The notes under the pieces: generated by a model
What the model was told of the DNA's origin: nothing
What the model saw: the letters and a program-made list of their open reading frames with translations, nothing else
Databases searched by the model: none
Position numbers and translations under genes: made by a program
NCBI GenBank assembly: GCA_026391515.1
Contig: JAPLEC010000405.1
Location: forward strand, 1 to 5,767
Reading direction: 5' to 3'
DNA from: Bacteroidia bacterium
GTDB taxonomy: Bacteria > Bacteroidota > Bacteroidia > Bacteroidales > VadinHA17
DNA: 5,767 nt
Part shown: positions 1-5,767 of the stretch, piece by piece
Layout of the letters: each line of letters opens with the position of its first letter
How positions within the stretch are numbered: position 1 is the first letter of the stretch

Positions 1-752
1 TACTTCAGATTCTTATTGTGCTCCTTGAGAAAAAAGTCAAGGGCCATTGTCATTGAAGGCGCTTTAGGGTTAGGTGCATTTATGTCAAGCCTGAGACCTT
101 CCTGTTCCACAGCACTGGCGGTTGTCGGTCCGAAAGCTGCAATTTTTATTTCTCCCTGAACGAAATCGGGGAAATTCTCTTTTAATGATTTTATTCCTGA
201 CGGACTGTAAAATACGAGAATATCATAATCGAAGTCCTTGACATTGGAAAAATGGCTGCTGATTGTCTTATAAAGCGTGCCAATAGTGTATTTAATACCA
301 TTCTTGTCGAGCAAATCAGGAATTTCAGTATTATGCGGTTCAGAAAGAGGGACGAAGAAATTATCTTCTTTATGCTTGACAATAACATCTGTTAAATCCT
401 GGAATTTTGCCTTCCCGTGGAAAATTTTCCTTTTCCTGTAAACTATATATTTCTGAAGGTAGAATGCAACATTCTCCGTGATGCAGAAATATTTCATTGT
501 ATCAGGTACAACTATTCTAAGCTCATTGCAGATTCTGAAAAAATGATCTATCCCTGTTTTACTTGTAAAAATTACTGCAGTAAAATCAAGAATATTTATT
601 TTCTGATGGCGAAAATCCTTTGAAGGGACGCCTTCAACCTGGATAAACGGCTTAAAATCTATTTTCAGATTATATTTCTTTGCCAGATCGAAATATGGAG
701 ATTTCGGATTAATCGGTTCTGGCTGCGACACTAAAATCTTCCTTATTTTCAA
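1..752 (-). CDS. hemD: Uroporphyrinogen-III synthase, 3' end cut by window edge
   Basis: HemD cyclises hydroxymethylbilane to uroporphyrinogen III with inversion of ring D, in the cytosol, feeding heme and other tetrapyrroles. The frame is open for 250 codons from 752 to the left edge. The N-terminus (LKIRKILVSQPEP, then SPYFDLAKKYN and FIQVEGV) matches Bacteroidota HemD proteins closely. Family signatures visible are the TSKT segment at residues 63-66, FYSPSG at 181-186 and FGPTT at 207-211. The start is TTG at 752: an in-frame TAA lies five codons upstream, no ATG occurs before the conserved N-terminus, and homologues begin with M-K-I at this point. No good Shine-Dalgarno is seen, which is usual in this phylum. 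At about 250 residues only a few C-terminal residues should be missing. It lies 44 nt after the DUF4271 gene and is probably co-transcribed with it. Confidence 0.94.
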   Translation of the reverse strand, partial: MKIRKILVSQPEPINPKSPYFDLAKKYNLKIDFKPFIQVEGVPSKDFRHQKINILDFTAVIFTSKTGIDHFFRICNELRIVVPDTMKYFCITENVAFYLQKYIVYRKRKIFHGKAKFQDLTDVIVKHKEDNFFVPLSEPHNTEIPDLLDKNGIKYTIGTLYKTISSHFSNVKDFDYDILVFYSPSGIKSLKENFPDFVQGEIKIAAFGPTTASAVEQEGLRLDINAPNPKAPSMTMALDFFLKEHNKNLK

Positions 753-796
753 CGCCTTACAGTTTTAATTTTACCTTAAAAGTAACACTTGCCGAT

Positions 797-1813
797 CTAA
801 AAAAGGCCTGTAAAATATTTAACTGATATCACAACAGGCAAAAATTCCAGCGCACAAAGGTATAAAATCAAATATAAAATTGAAATATTCTTCTTTATAA
901 ATATCATGAAGAGGCGTATAATACGCATGGAATAAAGGATTGCTATTGCGATAAACCCTGTAAGAATCAACGATTTTGGCGGGGAAAAACTGGGATAGAC
1001 TAAAAGTATAACCAGTACAAATAATATGATAGCCGTAAACCGATATGACTGATATATCGTTAATAAATATTCATCAAACGCCTCTTTTTCGCCGCTTGCC
1101 CTGCCGATAATGAAACATATAATATGTCGTAATGTGACAGCAATCACAATAATTCCGAAAGCGATAAGCCAGACCACAAATCTTGAAATTCCGAAAGAAA
1201 TGAAATCATAATAAAATGCTGCACAACAGGCAAACAATGCTATATTAAAAAACGAAATAAGATTTGTTAATGTCGATTGCAGATGAAATAGTTCACCTGT
1301 TTCCCTGGCTGAGAGATCGCCTATTCCACGGAAAAGGAAAAACCTTATTACATCAGGAAATAATCTCTTTGAAAATGTCCGGATCGATGAATAAAGAAAT
1401 GCGGCAAACAGAAGAACTATAATGACCCAGTCATCATGAAAAGGATGAACAGGCAGCTTATTGCCTTCTTTCAAACCAACAATTCTCAATTCTCTGGCTT
1501 CAGCCTCCTGTAATTTATTTTTTTCAATAAAAAGAGCCGGGAACCCGTTTAATTTAGTCATATCAATCCGGGTCACAATATTGGCCGAATCGTAAAAAGT
1601 TACATCAGAAATAAAATTCCTTTTGCACACAGCAGTGGTATCGACATTTTCAGGTTTTTTTTCCAGTGCATGAAAAATAACCTTCTTAACTGGCACAGTA
1701 TCAACGCGCTTAAATGTGTCAGCAGGTACCTGTAATTGTTGAGCGGAAGTATCTGATTTATTCCTGACCGAATCCTGAAATTTAATATTTACATCCTGCT
1801 CAGAAATGTTCAT
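797..1813 (-). CDS. DUF4271 family integral membrane protein
   Basis: A 338-residue protein of unknown biochemical function. Residues 1-125 are polar and rich in Ser, Thr, Lys and Asp, with no clear signal peptide. About six hydrophobic segments follow, near 129-146, 183-202, 210-236, 258-276, 281-306 and 309-333. The membrane part resembles DUF4271, including the LRHIICFIIGRASG segment at 228-241 and a C-terminal YLCALEFLPVVI segment at 318-329. The start at 1813 (MNISEQ) is preferred: it overlaps the end of deoC by 14 nt, giving normal translational coupling. An in-frame ATG at 1903 would add 30 residues encoded wholly inside conserved deoC sequence. The stop is TAG. In Bacteroidota this family commonly precedes hemD, as here, so a link to tetrapyrrole metabolism is an inference from position only. 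Confidence 0.86.
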   Translation of the reverse strand: MNISEQDVNIKFQDSVRNKSDTSAQQLQVPADTFKRVDTVPVKKVIFHALEKKPENVDTTAVCKRNFISDVTFYDSANIVTRIDMTKLNGFPALFIEKNKLQEAEARELRIVGLKEGNKLPVHPFHDDWVIIVLLFAAFLYSSIRTFSKRLFPDVIRFFLFRGIGDLSARETGELFHLQSTLTNLISFFNIALFACCAAFYYDFISFGISRFVVWLIAFGIIVIAVTLRHIICFIIGRASGEKEAFDEYLLTIYQSYRFTAIILFVLVILLVYPSFSPPKSLILTGFIAIAILYSMRIIRLFMIFIKKNISILYLILYLCALEFLPVVISVKYFTGLF

Positions 1814-2672
1814 GTCGCTCACCGGCAATTTCAGAAAGAATATTATTTGCAAGACGGCTTGCACCGATCCTGAAAAAATCACTGTTAAGCCATTCACTGC
1901 CAAGACAATGTTTGACTATATGATAGTAAACCAGTGCATCAGCAGCAGTAACAATACCACCGGCAGCCTTAAATCCGACTTTAATGGCTGTTTCGTTATA
2001 AAAATCAGAAATTGCCTTACACATAACAAATGCTGCTTCAGGGGTAGCAGATATATTGGTTTTTCCGGTAGAGGTTTTAATGAAATCGGCACCGGCGTCC
2101 ATTGCAATCATCGATGCATTAAATATTTTTTCGTAATCTCCTAACAGACCAGACTCCACGATTACTTTTAAACGCTTATCTCCAATAGATTCTTTAATTT
2201 CCAGTATTTCTTCAGCTACCAGCGAATAATCATTACCAAGAAATGCCCCGACCGGGATAACAATATCGACCTCATCAGCTCCTGCTTCGATTGCCATTTT
2301 ACATTCAGCTATTTTTATGCTCCTGAATGTCTGCGAAGCAGGGAATGCTCCCGCAACTGCTGCTATTTTAACATTTTTTGCAGTAAGCTTTTCTTTTACA
2401 AATGGTACAAAATTAGGGAATACACATATTGCAGCCACATTCGGGATGTTATTAAAGCGACCCTGGAAACTGTTCACTTTCCCTGTCAAATGTATGATGA
2501 TACTTTTATTATCAGTGGTATTGAGGCTGGTAAGATCAATAACGCTCAGTATGCTCATTAACAAATGCTTATCCGGCGCCTCCGGGATAGAAGAATAGAC
2601 ATTCCTGAGGCCATCCTTTATTTCATTCTCTGAAGGACATGATTTAATCAGCTTTTCATAAAGTTTTGTCAT
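1800..2672 (-). CDS. deoC: Deoxyribose-phosphate aldolase
   Basis: DeoC is a cytosolic class I aldolase that splits 2-deoxy-D-ribose 5-phosphate into glyceraldehyde 3-phosphate and acetaldehyde, the last step of deoxynucleoside catabolism. The 290-residue protein is a TIM barrel with all expected catalytic residues by comparison with E. coli DeoC: D136 in GADEVDIV, the Schiff-base lysine K199 in FIKTSTGK, and the proton-relay lysine K235 in VGFKAAGG. Other landmarks are IDLTSLN at 45-51, AAICVFPNF at 80-88 and the C-terminal RIGASRLANNIL at 268-279. It is about 30 residues longer than E. coli DeoC because of an N-terminal helical extension, as in Bacteroides homologues. One small variation is GFKAAGG where GFKPAGG is usual. 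It is the first gene after a 147-nt gap and its TGA stop overlaps the DUF4271 start, so it probably leads the deoC-DUF4271-hemD unit. Confidence 0.97.
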   Translation of the reverse strand: MTKLYEKLIKSCPSENEIKDGLRNVYSSIPEAPDKHLLMSILSVIDLTSLNTTDNKSIIIHLTGKVNSFQGRFNNIPNVAAICVFPNFVPFVKEKLTAKNVKIAAVAGAFPASQTFRSIKIAECKMAIEAGADEVDIVIPVGAFLGNDYSLVAEEILEIKESIGDKRLKVIVESGLLGDYEKIFNASMIAMDAGADFIKTSTGKTNISATPEAAFVMCKAISDFYNETAIKVGFKAAGGIVTAADALVYYHIVKHCLGSEWLNSDFFRIGASRLANNILSEIAGERHEHF

Positions 2673-2688
2673 ACAGCAATTTTTAGGT

Positions 2689-2696
2689 CAAATCAA
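2689..2696 (-). promoter_or_regulatory. Weak candidate -7 element upstream of deoC
   Basis: On the minus strand this reads TTGATTTG, one mismatch from the Bacteroidota -7 consensus TAnnTTTG, and lies 16 nt before the deoC start codon. No convincing TTTG -33 element sits at the usual spacing. In this AT-rich 147-nt gap a chance match is easy, so this is only the best candidate. The rest of the gap (2673-2819) holds no recognised gene or RNA. Confidence 0.22.
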
Positions 2697-2819
2697 TAAA
2701 CAATCATGAGAAAAAAGACCGGGATCAATATAATGCTTTTTGATTTCATAATTATTTTTTTATGAATTTTAGTTGTGTTGAATCCATAAAAAAGATAAAA
2801 CCTGCATTTAAAAAAAAAT

Positions 2820-4238
2820 TCAGGGAATGTTATTTGCAAGCTTTTTATTCCTTGCAAGAGAAGCAAAAATCCCGAATATTGACAGGATTGAAAATATTAC
2901 AAATCCCGTTTTCATAGCCGAAATAAGCCCGGGATAAGTTGAAGGATTTATCGTCTGTTTTCCTATATATAAAGCAATCAGCATCATAGCGATTCCCATG
3001 CTCATCATCTGACCAACCATTCTCATTGTACCAACTATTCCTGAAGCAATACCCAGATGACGTTTTTCCACAGAGCTCATTATTGCATTTGTATTAGGAG
3101 ATGAGAAGAGACCAAATCCTACACCCATTATAGCGAGTAAAATAACAATATGATAAACAGGAGTTGAGGTCTGAACAAAACAGAGAAGAATTAAACCGAC
3201 CCCTGTAAGTCCCATACCGATCGATGCAATAACACCGGGATTTTTTTTGTCGGATAGTTTTCCTGCAAGAGGAGAAAGCAGAGCCATAGCCAATGGCTGT
3301 GAAATCATGATTAACCCGGCGGACCTGGCATCTAATCCCTTAAGGTATTGCAGATAAAGGCTTATAAAAAATCCGGTTGCACTGGTGGCAGAATAATGTA
3401 TCAGTGCCGCAAGTCCTGAAAAGGCAAAAACCCTGTTTCTCAAAAAAAGCCGTACCTCAAAAACAGGATGATCAATTCTTTTTTCAAAAAGAAGAAAAAC
3501 GCCAGCCATTAATATTCATGACGAAAGACAAATCCATCCAAAAGTTGAAGGTAATTTTGAAAAGCCATACATAAATGCCGATAATGCAATACCATAAATG
3601 ATAGAGCCTTTCCAGTCAAATTTTTCACCTTTGGCCTCGGCCCATTCAGGTTTCATCTTTCTGAATATTAAGTATATAGAAATTAATCCGATAGGAACAA
3701 GAAATGCAAAAATGCTTCTCCAGCCCAGTGAATGGGTAAGAAATCCTCCAATCACAGGTCCGGCTGAAAGACCGAAATAGGTCGATGTAACAGTTATCCC
3801 CATTGCATGACCTCTTTCGCCCTGAGGAAAAACGGAAGTTATTATTGCAAGGCTGGTTCCAAAGATCATTGCACTTGAAAATCCCTGGAAGATCCTCAGA
3901 ATAATGAGCGAAGTAATGCTTCGGGAAAAAACTATCATGAAAGATGAAATGGTAAAAAGAATAATACCGGTTGAAAAAATTTTCTTTCTTCCGACAATGT
4001 CTCCTAGTCTGCCAAATGGAAGCAGAAATATAGACGATGAGAGAATGAAGCTGCTTATGATCCAGCTCAGGCTTATAGCATTAGCATGAAATTCTTTCCC
4101 AATAGCCGGAAGAGCCAGATTTACCGCTGAACCGAGGAATGGAGTCAGAAATGCTGCAAATGTGGCAACCAGAAGGACAGACCTTTTCAAGCTCTTTTCT
4201 TCACTTCTTACGGAATGATCGCCTGTCTGATTCTCCAT
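2820..4238 (-). pseudogene. MFS drug-type exporter (DHA2-like, 14 TM) interrupted by an in-frame TGA
   Basis: One 472-codon reading frame encodes a major facilitator transporter of the drug:H+ antiporter type, broken only by a TGA at codon 241 (3518-3516). The first part (4238-3516, 240 aa) has VNLALPAIG at 39-47, motif A as GRLGDIVGRKK at 76-86 and the antiporter motif C as GLSAGPVIGG at 156-165. The second part (from ATG 3509, 229 aa) continues in the same frame two codons after the TGA and holds a second motif-A-like GKLSDKKNPG and the remaining membrane segments. The break falls in about TM8: FGWICLSS, stop, ILMAGVFLLFEKR together make one normal segment. The combined length suits DHA2 proteins. 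The gene starts 6 nt after the dtd stop, so it is probably translated with dtd. The substrate cannot be told. It could be a recent nonsense mutation, a read-through stop, a sequencing or assembly error, or two separately translated halves. Confidence 0.85.
2834..2857. repeat. Perfect 7-bp inverted repeat at the 3' end of the MFS gene
   Basis: TTGCAAG, a 10-nt spacer, then CTTGCAA, lying in codons just before the MFS stop. On the minus-strand transcript a run of nine T follows, starting 15 nt beyond the end of the repeat (2818-2810). Stem and T-tract are too far apart for a canonical intrinsic terminator, but together they could weakly end or stabilise the dtd-MFS transcript. It may also be a by-product of the repeated Leu-Ala codons. 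Confidence 0.35.
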
Positions 4239-4244
4239 AAATAT

Positions 4245-4697
4245 TTATTCCTTCTCCTTTGTATCAATTATGATAGTAACAGGACCGTCGTTAATAAGTT
4301 CAATATTCATCATAGCTCTGAATTCACCTGTGGCAATTTTCTTTCCGGATAAATCAGAAAGCACTTTAATAAAACTTTCGTATAACGGAATTGCTTTTTC
4401 CGGACGGGCAGCTTTTATATAGGACGGACGGTTCCCCTTTTTTGTTTTGGCATGAAGAGTAAACTGACTAATTACCATTATGTTACCTCCGGTTTCCATC
4501 ACAGAAAGGTTCATAACCCCATTGCTGTCATTGAAAATACGAAGCTGGACAATTTTGTTACCGAGCCATTCGGCGTCTGTGATATTATCGCTTTCTTCTA
4601 TCCCCACAAATACCAGTAATCCTGGGCCGATTTCAGATATGACCGCACCATTTATTGCTACTGAAGCCTTTTTGACTCGTTGAATAACAGCTCTCAT
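4245..4697 (-). CDS. dtd: D-aminoacyl-tRNA deacylase
   Basis: DTD hydrolyses D-amino acids, and mischarged glycine, from tRNA in the cytosol and so keeps D-residues out of proteins. The 150-residue length is typical, and the N-terminal MRAVIQRVKKASV is a clear family signature. SQFTL (77-81), GNRPSY (88-93) and the Gly-cisPro motif in NDGPVT (136-141) are present; the last is inserted into the partner subunit's active site in the homodimer. One oddity is TGEFRAMMNIELINDGPVT at 123-141, where the family normally has F-G-A: R126 replaces a usually conserved glycine, a one-base change from GGA to AGA. The start ATG at 4697 gives the standard N-terminus. The gene heads a leftward unit with the MFS exporter 6 nt downstream and is divergent from mntP. 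Confidence 0.97.
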   Translation of the reverse strand: MRAVIQRVKKASVAINGAVISEIGPGLLVFVGIEESDNITDAEWLGNKIVQLRIFNDSNGVMNLSVMETGGNIMVISQFTLHAKTKKGNRPSYIKAARPEKAIPLYESFIKVLSDLSGKKIATGEFRAMMNIELINDGPVTIIIDTKEKE

Positions 4698-4716
4698 TAA
4701 ATCATTTTTTGGTGCT

Positions 4717-4724
4717 CAAATATA
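4717..4724 (-). promoter_or_regulatory. Candidate dtd promoter, -7 element
   Basis: On the minus strand this reads TATATTTG, a perfect match to the Bacteroidota -7 consensus TAnnTTTG. It ends 19 nt before the dtd ATG, so the leader would be only about a dozen nucleotides. No good TTTG -33 element is seen at the usual spacing, so support rests on the -7 box and its position. Confidence 0.5.
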
Positions 4725-4763
4725 TGCAATCAATTTTTAAAATTTTACAATGATGTTTTATAT

Positions 4764-4771
4764 TATATTTG
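4764..4771 (+). promoter_or_regulatory. Candidate mntP promoter, -7 element
   Basis: TATATTTG is a perfect match to TAnnTTTG and ends 19 nt before the mntP ATG, the same spacing as the opposing dtd box. The -33 region has only T-rich sequence (TTTT at 4743-4746, spacer 17). The predicted leader is far too short for a yybP-ykoY manganese riboswitch, and no clear MntR-type palindrome was recognised, so metal control, if any, is not visible here. Confidence 0.5.
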
Positions 4772-4790
4772 CCGGAACCTGAAAAAGTCT

Positions 4791-5354
4791 ATGGATTATT
4801 TAACTATAACAGGAATAGCATTGGGGCTCTGTTTCGACACATTTGCAGTCTCATTGTCATGCGGTGTAGTCCAGTACAGGATATTATTCAGACAAGCGCT
4901 GAAGATTGCATTTGTGTTTGCATTCTTTCAGGGAGGGATGACAGTTGCCGGATATTTCCTCGGATCAATTGTTTCTGACGCACTGAAAGCCATCGACCAT
5001 TGGGTCGCACTTGGACTGCTTTCTTTTCTGGGAATAAAAATGATTATCGAAGGATTTAAAGATAAAGAGGTCAAAGAAATTCCTGACTTCACTAGCCTCA
5101 TGGTTCTTTTTACGATCGCAATTGGAACAAGCATTGATGCCTTTGCTGTTGGTATAAGCTTTGCATTCCTTGATATTCAGATCTGGATTTCAGGAATTAT
5201 TATCGGAGCAGTGACCTTTCTTGCTTCAATGACAGCAATCCGGATAGGTAAATCGGCAGGAGCAAGACTTGGGCAACGCGTTGAAATTATTGGTGGGATA
5301 ATACTTATTGCAATAGGAATAAAAATATTTCTAGAGCACATGCTGGGCGCATAA
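4791..5354 (+). CDS. mntP: Manganese efflux pump MntP
   Basis: MntP is an inner-membrane exporter that removes excess Mn2+ and protects against manganese toxicity. The 187-residue protein has the family's six hydrophobic segments, roughly at 5-25, 36-58, 68-86, 102-124, 130-150 and 166-184. The two halves each carry the expected acidic motif: FDTFAVS with D16 in TM1 and SIDAFAVGIS with D116 in TM4, conserved intramembrane aspartates thought to serve transport. GIKMIIEGFKDK (81-92) and the C-terminal EIIGGIILIAIGIKI (165-179) are also typical. The ATG at 4791 is chosen because it gives a full first helix; another frame opens at 4769 but encodes nothing recognisable. The gene is transcribed alone, divergent from dtd, and ends 26 nt from a convergent gene. 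A GGGC/GCCC hairpin at its stop codon is too short to call a terminator. Confidence 0.95.
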   Translation: MDYLTITGIALGLCFDTFAVSLSCGVVQYRILFRQALKIAFVFAFFQGGMTVAGYFLGSIVSDALKAIDHWVALGLLSFLGIKMIIEGFKDKEVKEIPDFTSLMVLFTIAIGTSIDAFAVGISFAFLDIQIWISGIIIGAVTFLASMTAIRIGKSAGARLGQRVEIIGGIILIAIGIKIFLEHMLGA

Positions 5355-5380
5355 GCCCTATAGATTTATTGACGGGGTAA

Positions 5381-5767
5381 TTATTTTGTTTTCAGTCCGA
5401 AGTTATTTCCAAGCCAGGTCTCGAGATTTTCTTTATCGATTTTTCCATAGAATTCATTGATGTAATATGTTATCTCGCTTTTTTTATCATTTATGGATTT
5501 GTCTTTATACTCATCGAGGATGACCTGAATCTCTTTCCTGATCTGTTGCGCATCCGGAAAGATCAGGTCGAAGTTGTTGATAAGAATATAATCTGCTCCT
5601 TTCTTGTAGAAAAGCGCAATATTAGTATTGTCAGGGCAGGGGATCTGTTTCCCGTCAATTGTAAACAAAGTTTTCTTGTCAATTATCAGGGTATCTCCTA
5701 TATGATCAAGCTTTTTGTTTATGCTTTCACCTTTGTAGGTATATTTTAAGAAAAAGAAGCTCTCATT
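5381..5767 (-). CDS. Hypothetical protein, 5' end beyond the window
   Basis: Unrecognised. The frame is open from the TAA at 5383-5381 to the right edge, giving 128 visible residues with no in-frame ATG, so the true start is probably outside the window. A TTG at 5668 would give 95 residues, but the 33 codons upstream continue in the same frame with similar composition (LKYTYKGES, then LDHIGDTLIIDKKTLF), which argues against starting there. The visible part is soluble and charged. The first half looks strand-rich (TLIIDKKTLFTIDGKQI, ALFYKKGADYILINNF) with one cysteine in IPCPDN. The second half looks helical and is rich in Lys, Glu and Asp (QQIRKEIQVILDEYKDK, then YYINEFYGKIDKENLETWL). No membrane segment is visible; a signal peptide or lipobox, if any, would be in the missing part. 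It converges on mntP with a 26-nt gap, so the two are not co-transcribed. Confidence 0.72.
   Translation of the reverse strand, partial: NESFFFLKYTYKGESINKKLDHIGDTLIIDKKTLFTIDGKQIPCPDNTNIALFYKKGADYILINNFDLIFPDAQQIRKEIQVILDEYKDKSINDKKSEITYYINEFYGKIDKENLETWLGNNFGLKTK

Noticed and set aside
191..623. Short ORFs on both strands within the first 620 bases
   Set aside because: They are out-of-frame shadows of hemD, whose frame is open throughout and carries the family motifs.
1814..1903. A 30-residue N-terminal extension of the DUF4271 protein from an in-frame ATG at 1903
   Set aside because: It lies entirely inside the conserved 3' end of deoC in another frame, while the ATG at 1813 gives a short overlap typical of coupled genes.
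2706..2765. A 19-codon plus-strand ORF (MRKKTGINIMLF...) in the gap upstream of deoC
   Set aside because: It is short, in AT-rich sequence, without promoter or ribosome-site support, and nothing marks it as a real small protein.
3516..3518. TGA recoded as a sense codon in this organism
   Set aside because: deoC and the MFS gene both end at TGA at the C-terminal position expected for their families, and no other gene here has an internal TGA.
4698..4790. yybP-ykoY manganese riboswitch upstream of mntP
   Set aside because: The whole gap is 93 nt and shared with the dtd promoter; the predicted leader is about a dozen nucleotides and no riboswitch motifs are seen.
5345..5358. GGGC-GCATAA-GCCC hairpin at the mntP stop codon as a terminator
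   Set aside because: The stem is only 4 bp and no T-tract follows.

Overview
The window is AT-rich bacterial DNA and looks like a chromosomal piece from a member of the Bacteroidota, most likely Bacteroidales. Three things point there. A DUF4271 membrane protein sits directly upstream of hemD, an arrangement typical of that phylum. The DeoC is of the Bacteroides-like type. Two promoter candidates carry the -7 element TAnnTTTG used by the Bacteroidota primary sigma factor. Lineage assignment is from recognition only; no search was run.

Layout: five genes run leftward on the minus strand from about 4697 to the left edge, in transcription order dtd, an MFS drug-type exporter, deoC, a DUF4271 membrane protein and hemD (cut at its last codons by the window edge). 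dtd and the exporter are 6 nt apart. deoC and DUF4271 overlap by 14 nt, and hemD follows after 44 nt. A 147-nt gap (2673-2819) separates the exporter from deoC and divides the run into two likely transcription units. Rightward, mntP (4791-5354) diverges from dtd across a 93-nt intergenic region. Past mntP, a minus-strand gene of unknown function converges on it and runs off the right edge (5381 to beyond 5767).

The genes are mostly housekeeping: D-aminoacyl-tRNA proofreading (dtd), deoxynucleoside catabolism (deoC), tetrapyrrole synthesis (hemD), manganese export (mntP) and a multidrug-type exporter. No mobile element, CRISPR array, tRNA or rRNA was seen, and no undescribed multi-gene system is evident.

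The points most worth a second look are these. The exporter is interrupted by a single in-frame TGA and otherwise looks intact. The dtd/mntP intergenic region has two opposed, identical -7 boxes, each exactly 19 nt from its start codon. hemD appears to start at TTG, so simple ORF calling would miss it, and the right-edge gene extends further upstream than its first TTG suggests.
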